Assembly (NCBI GenBank): GCA_955652545.1
Contig: CATPCA010000020.1
Location: forward strand, 1 to 5,040
Length of the DNA stretch: 5,040 nucleotides
Direction of reading: 5' to 3'
Source: Candidatus Dormiibacterota bacterium
GTDB taxonomy: Bacteria > Chloroflexota > Dormibacteria > UBA8260
Below the pieces are notes generated by a model. It searched no databases, was not told the origin of the DNA, and saw only the letters and a list, made by a program, of their open reading frames with translations. The position numbers were made by a program, and so were the translations under genes. Positions within the stretch are counted from its first letter, which is position 1. Every line of letters starts with the position of its first letter. Below, piece after piece: positions 4,273-5,040 of this stretch.

Positions 4273-5040
4273 CCTTGTACTTCTCGAGAAGGCCACGCGC
4301 GATGATCAGCTTCTGGATCTCGTTGGTGCCCTCGCCGATCATCAGCAGCGGCGCATCGCGATAGAGCCTTTCCACCTGGTACTCCTTGGAGTATCCGTAC
4401 CCGCCGTGAATGCGCATCGCCTCGACGACGCACTCGAAGCAGGTCTCGGTGGCGAACAGCTTGGCCATGCCGCACTCGATGTCAGCACGTTCCCCCGCGT
4501 CCTTCCGTTGAGCCGCCATCTGGGTCATCAACCGAGCCGCGGTGATCTTCGTGGCCATGTCGGCGAGCTTGAGCTGGATGGCCTGGTGCTGCGCGATCGG
4601 CACCCCGAACGCATGGCGCTGCTGCGCGTACTCGATCGACAGCTCGAACGCCCGCTGCGCGACGCCGACCCCGCGGGCGGCGACATTGACCCGACCAACC
4701 TCGATGGCGGCCATCATCTGCTTGAAACCCTCGCCCTCGACACCGCCGAGCAGGTTGGTGGCCGGCTGGCGGTTGTCCTCGAAGACCAGCTCGGTCGTCT
4801 CCACGCCCTTGTAACCGAGCTTCTCGATGCGCTTGGTGGAGCGGAAGCCGTCGTAGCTCTTCTCAGCGAGGATGCACGACATCCCGCTCCAGGTCGGCTT
4901 GGCGTCGGGGTCGGTCTTGACCAGCGTGGCGACGACCGTTGAGTGCTCGCCGTTGGTGGCCCACATCTTGGTGCCGTTGATGATGTAGTCGTCACCGTCG
5001 CGCACGGCTCGGGTCTGGATCGCCTGGACGTCACTGCCGC
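4265..5040 (-). CDS. Acyl-CoA dehydrogenase, 5' end beyond window
   Basis: FAD-dependent enzyme that introduces the alpha-beta double bond into an acyl-CoA, passing electrons to electron-transfer flavoprotein. It may serve fatty-acid or branched-chain amino-acid breakdown; chain specificity is not readable. The 257 visible residues are the C-terminal two thirds of a family protein of about 380. They run from GSDVQAIQ, normally about 130 residues in, through INGTKMWATNGEHS in the beta-domain and FEDNRQPATNLLG to the C-terminal helical domain (AYxQxRxxFGxPI form: YAQQRHAFGVPIAQHQAIQ). The end is HGGYGYSKEYQVERLYRDAP and IGEGTNEIQ, where the Glu (fragment residue 236, codon 4331-4333) is the usual catalytic base. 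The frame is open to the right edge, so GTG 4994-4996 (in frame after 5005) and others inside are not starts. It converges on the S51 gene; both stops lie in one palindrome. Confidence 0.94.
   Translation of the reverse strand, partial: GSDVQAIQTRAVRDGDDYIINGTKMWATNGEHSTVVATLVKTDPDAKPTWSGMSCILAEKSYDGFRSTKRIEKLGYKGVETTELVFEDNRQPATNLLGGVEGEGFKQMMAAIEVGRVNVAARGVGVAQRAFELSIEYAQQRHAFGVPIAQHQAIQLKLADMATKITAARLMTQMAAQRKDAGERADIECGMAKLFATETCFECVVEAMRIHGGYGYSKEYQVERLYRDAPLLMIGEGTNEIQKLIIARGLLEKYKVS

Noticed and set aside
1..5040. CRISPR array, tRNA/rRNA gene, transposase, toxin-antitoxin or defence cluster
   Set aside because: No regularly spaced repeats, no cloverleaf or rRNA signature and no matching protein motifs were seen on either strand.

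Overview
The window is GC-rich, gene-dense bacterial chromosome with ordinary housekeeping and catabolic genes. It carries seven protein genes: two run off the window edges and none is visibly broken. GTG starts are common (three or four of the five visible starts). Two genes have a TAnnnT box exactly 7 nt before the start codon and no Shine-Dalgarno, as in leaderless transcripts. This style, and a dihydropteroate synthase with a long N-terminal extension, suggests a high-GC Gram-positive-type lineage (Chloroflexota, Dormibacterota or a deep Actinomycetota). That placement is inference; no rRNA or marker gene is present.

Layout. Positions 1-1106 (minus strand) hold a translationally coupled pair: a MaoC/FkbR2-type hydratase, then folP, whose GTG start overlaps the hydratase stop; folP is cut by the left edge. 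Positions 1107-1462 are non-coding and hold the most unusual object here: two hairpin-forming repeats of about 70 nt in inverted orientation, about 100 nt apart. Positions 1463-1651 (minus) encode a small CsbD-like stress protein. Divergent from it, 1759-2628 (plus) encodes a lone beta-class DNA methyltransferase with no visible restriction partner. Positions 2625-3500 (minus) encode an alpha/beta hydrolase, convergent with the methyltransferase. Divergent from the hydrolase, 3571-4272 (plus) encodes a peptidase-S51-like protein. It is convergent with an acyl-CoA dehydrogenase (4265-5040, minus), cut by the right edge.

From csbD rightward the genes alternate strand, so most are probably separate transcription units with promoters in the short divergent gaps (1652-1758 and 3501-3570). 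Both convergent pairs overlap at their stop codons, and in both cases the overlap is a perfect palindrome (CTAG and TCAGCTGA) that gives the same stop codon on both strands. The acyl-CoA dehydrogenase and MaoC hydratase could both act on CoA thioesters, and FolP makes the folate precursor, but nothing shows that the genes form one pathway. I see no tRNA, rRNA, CRISPR array, transposase, phage gene or defence island. I did not find a convincing new multi-gene system; the paired hairpin repeat is the best candidate for something undescribed.
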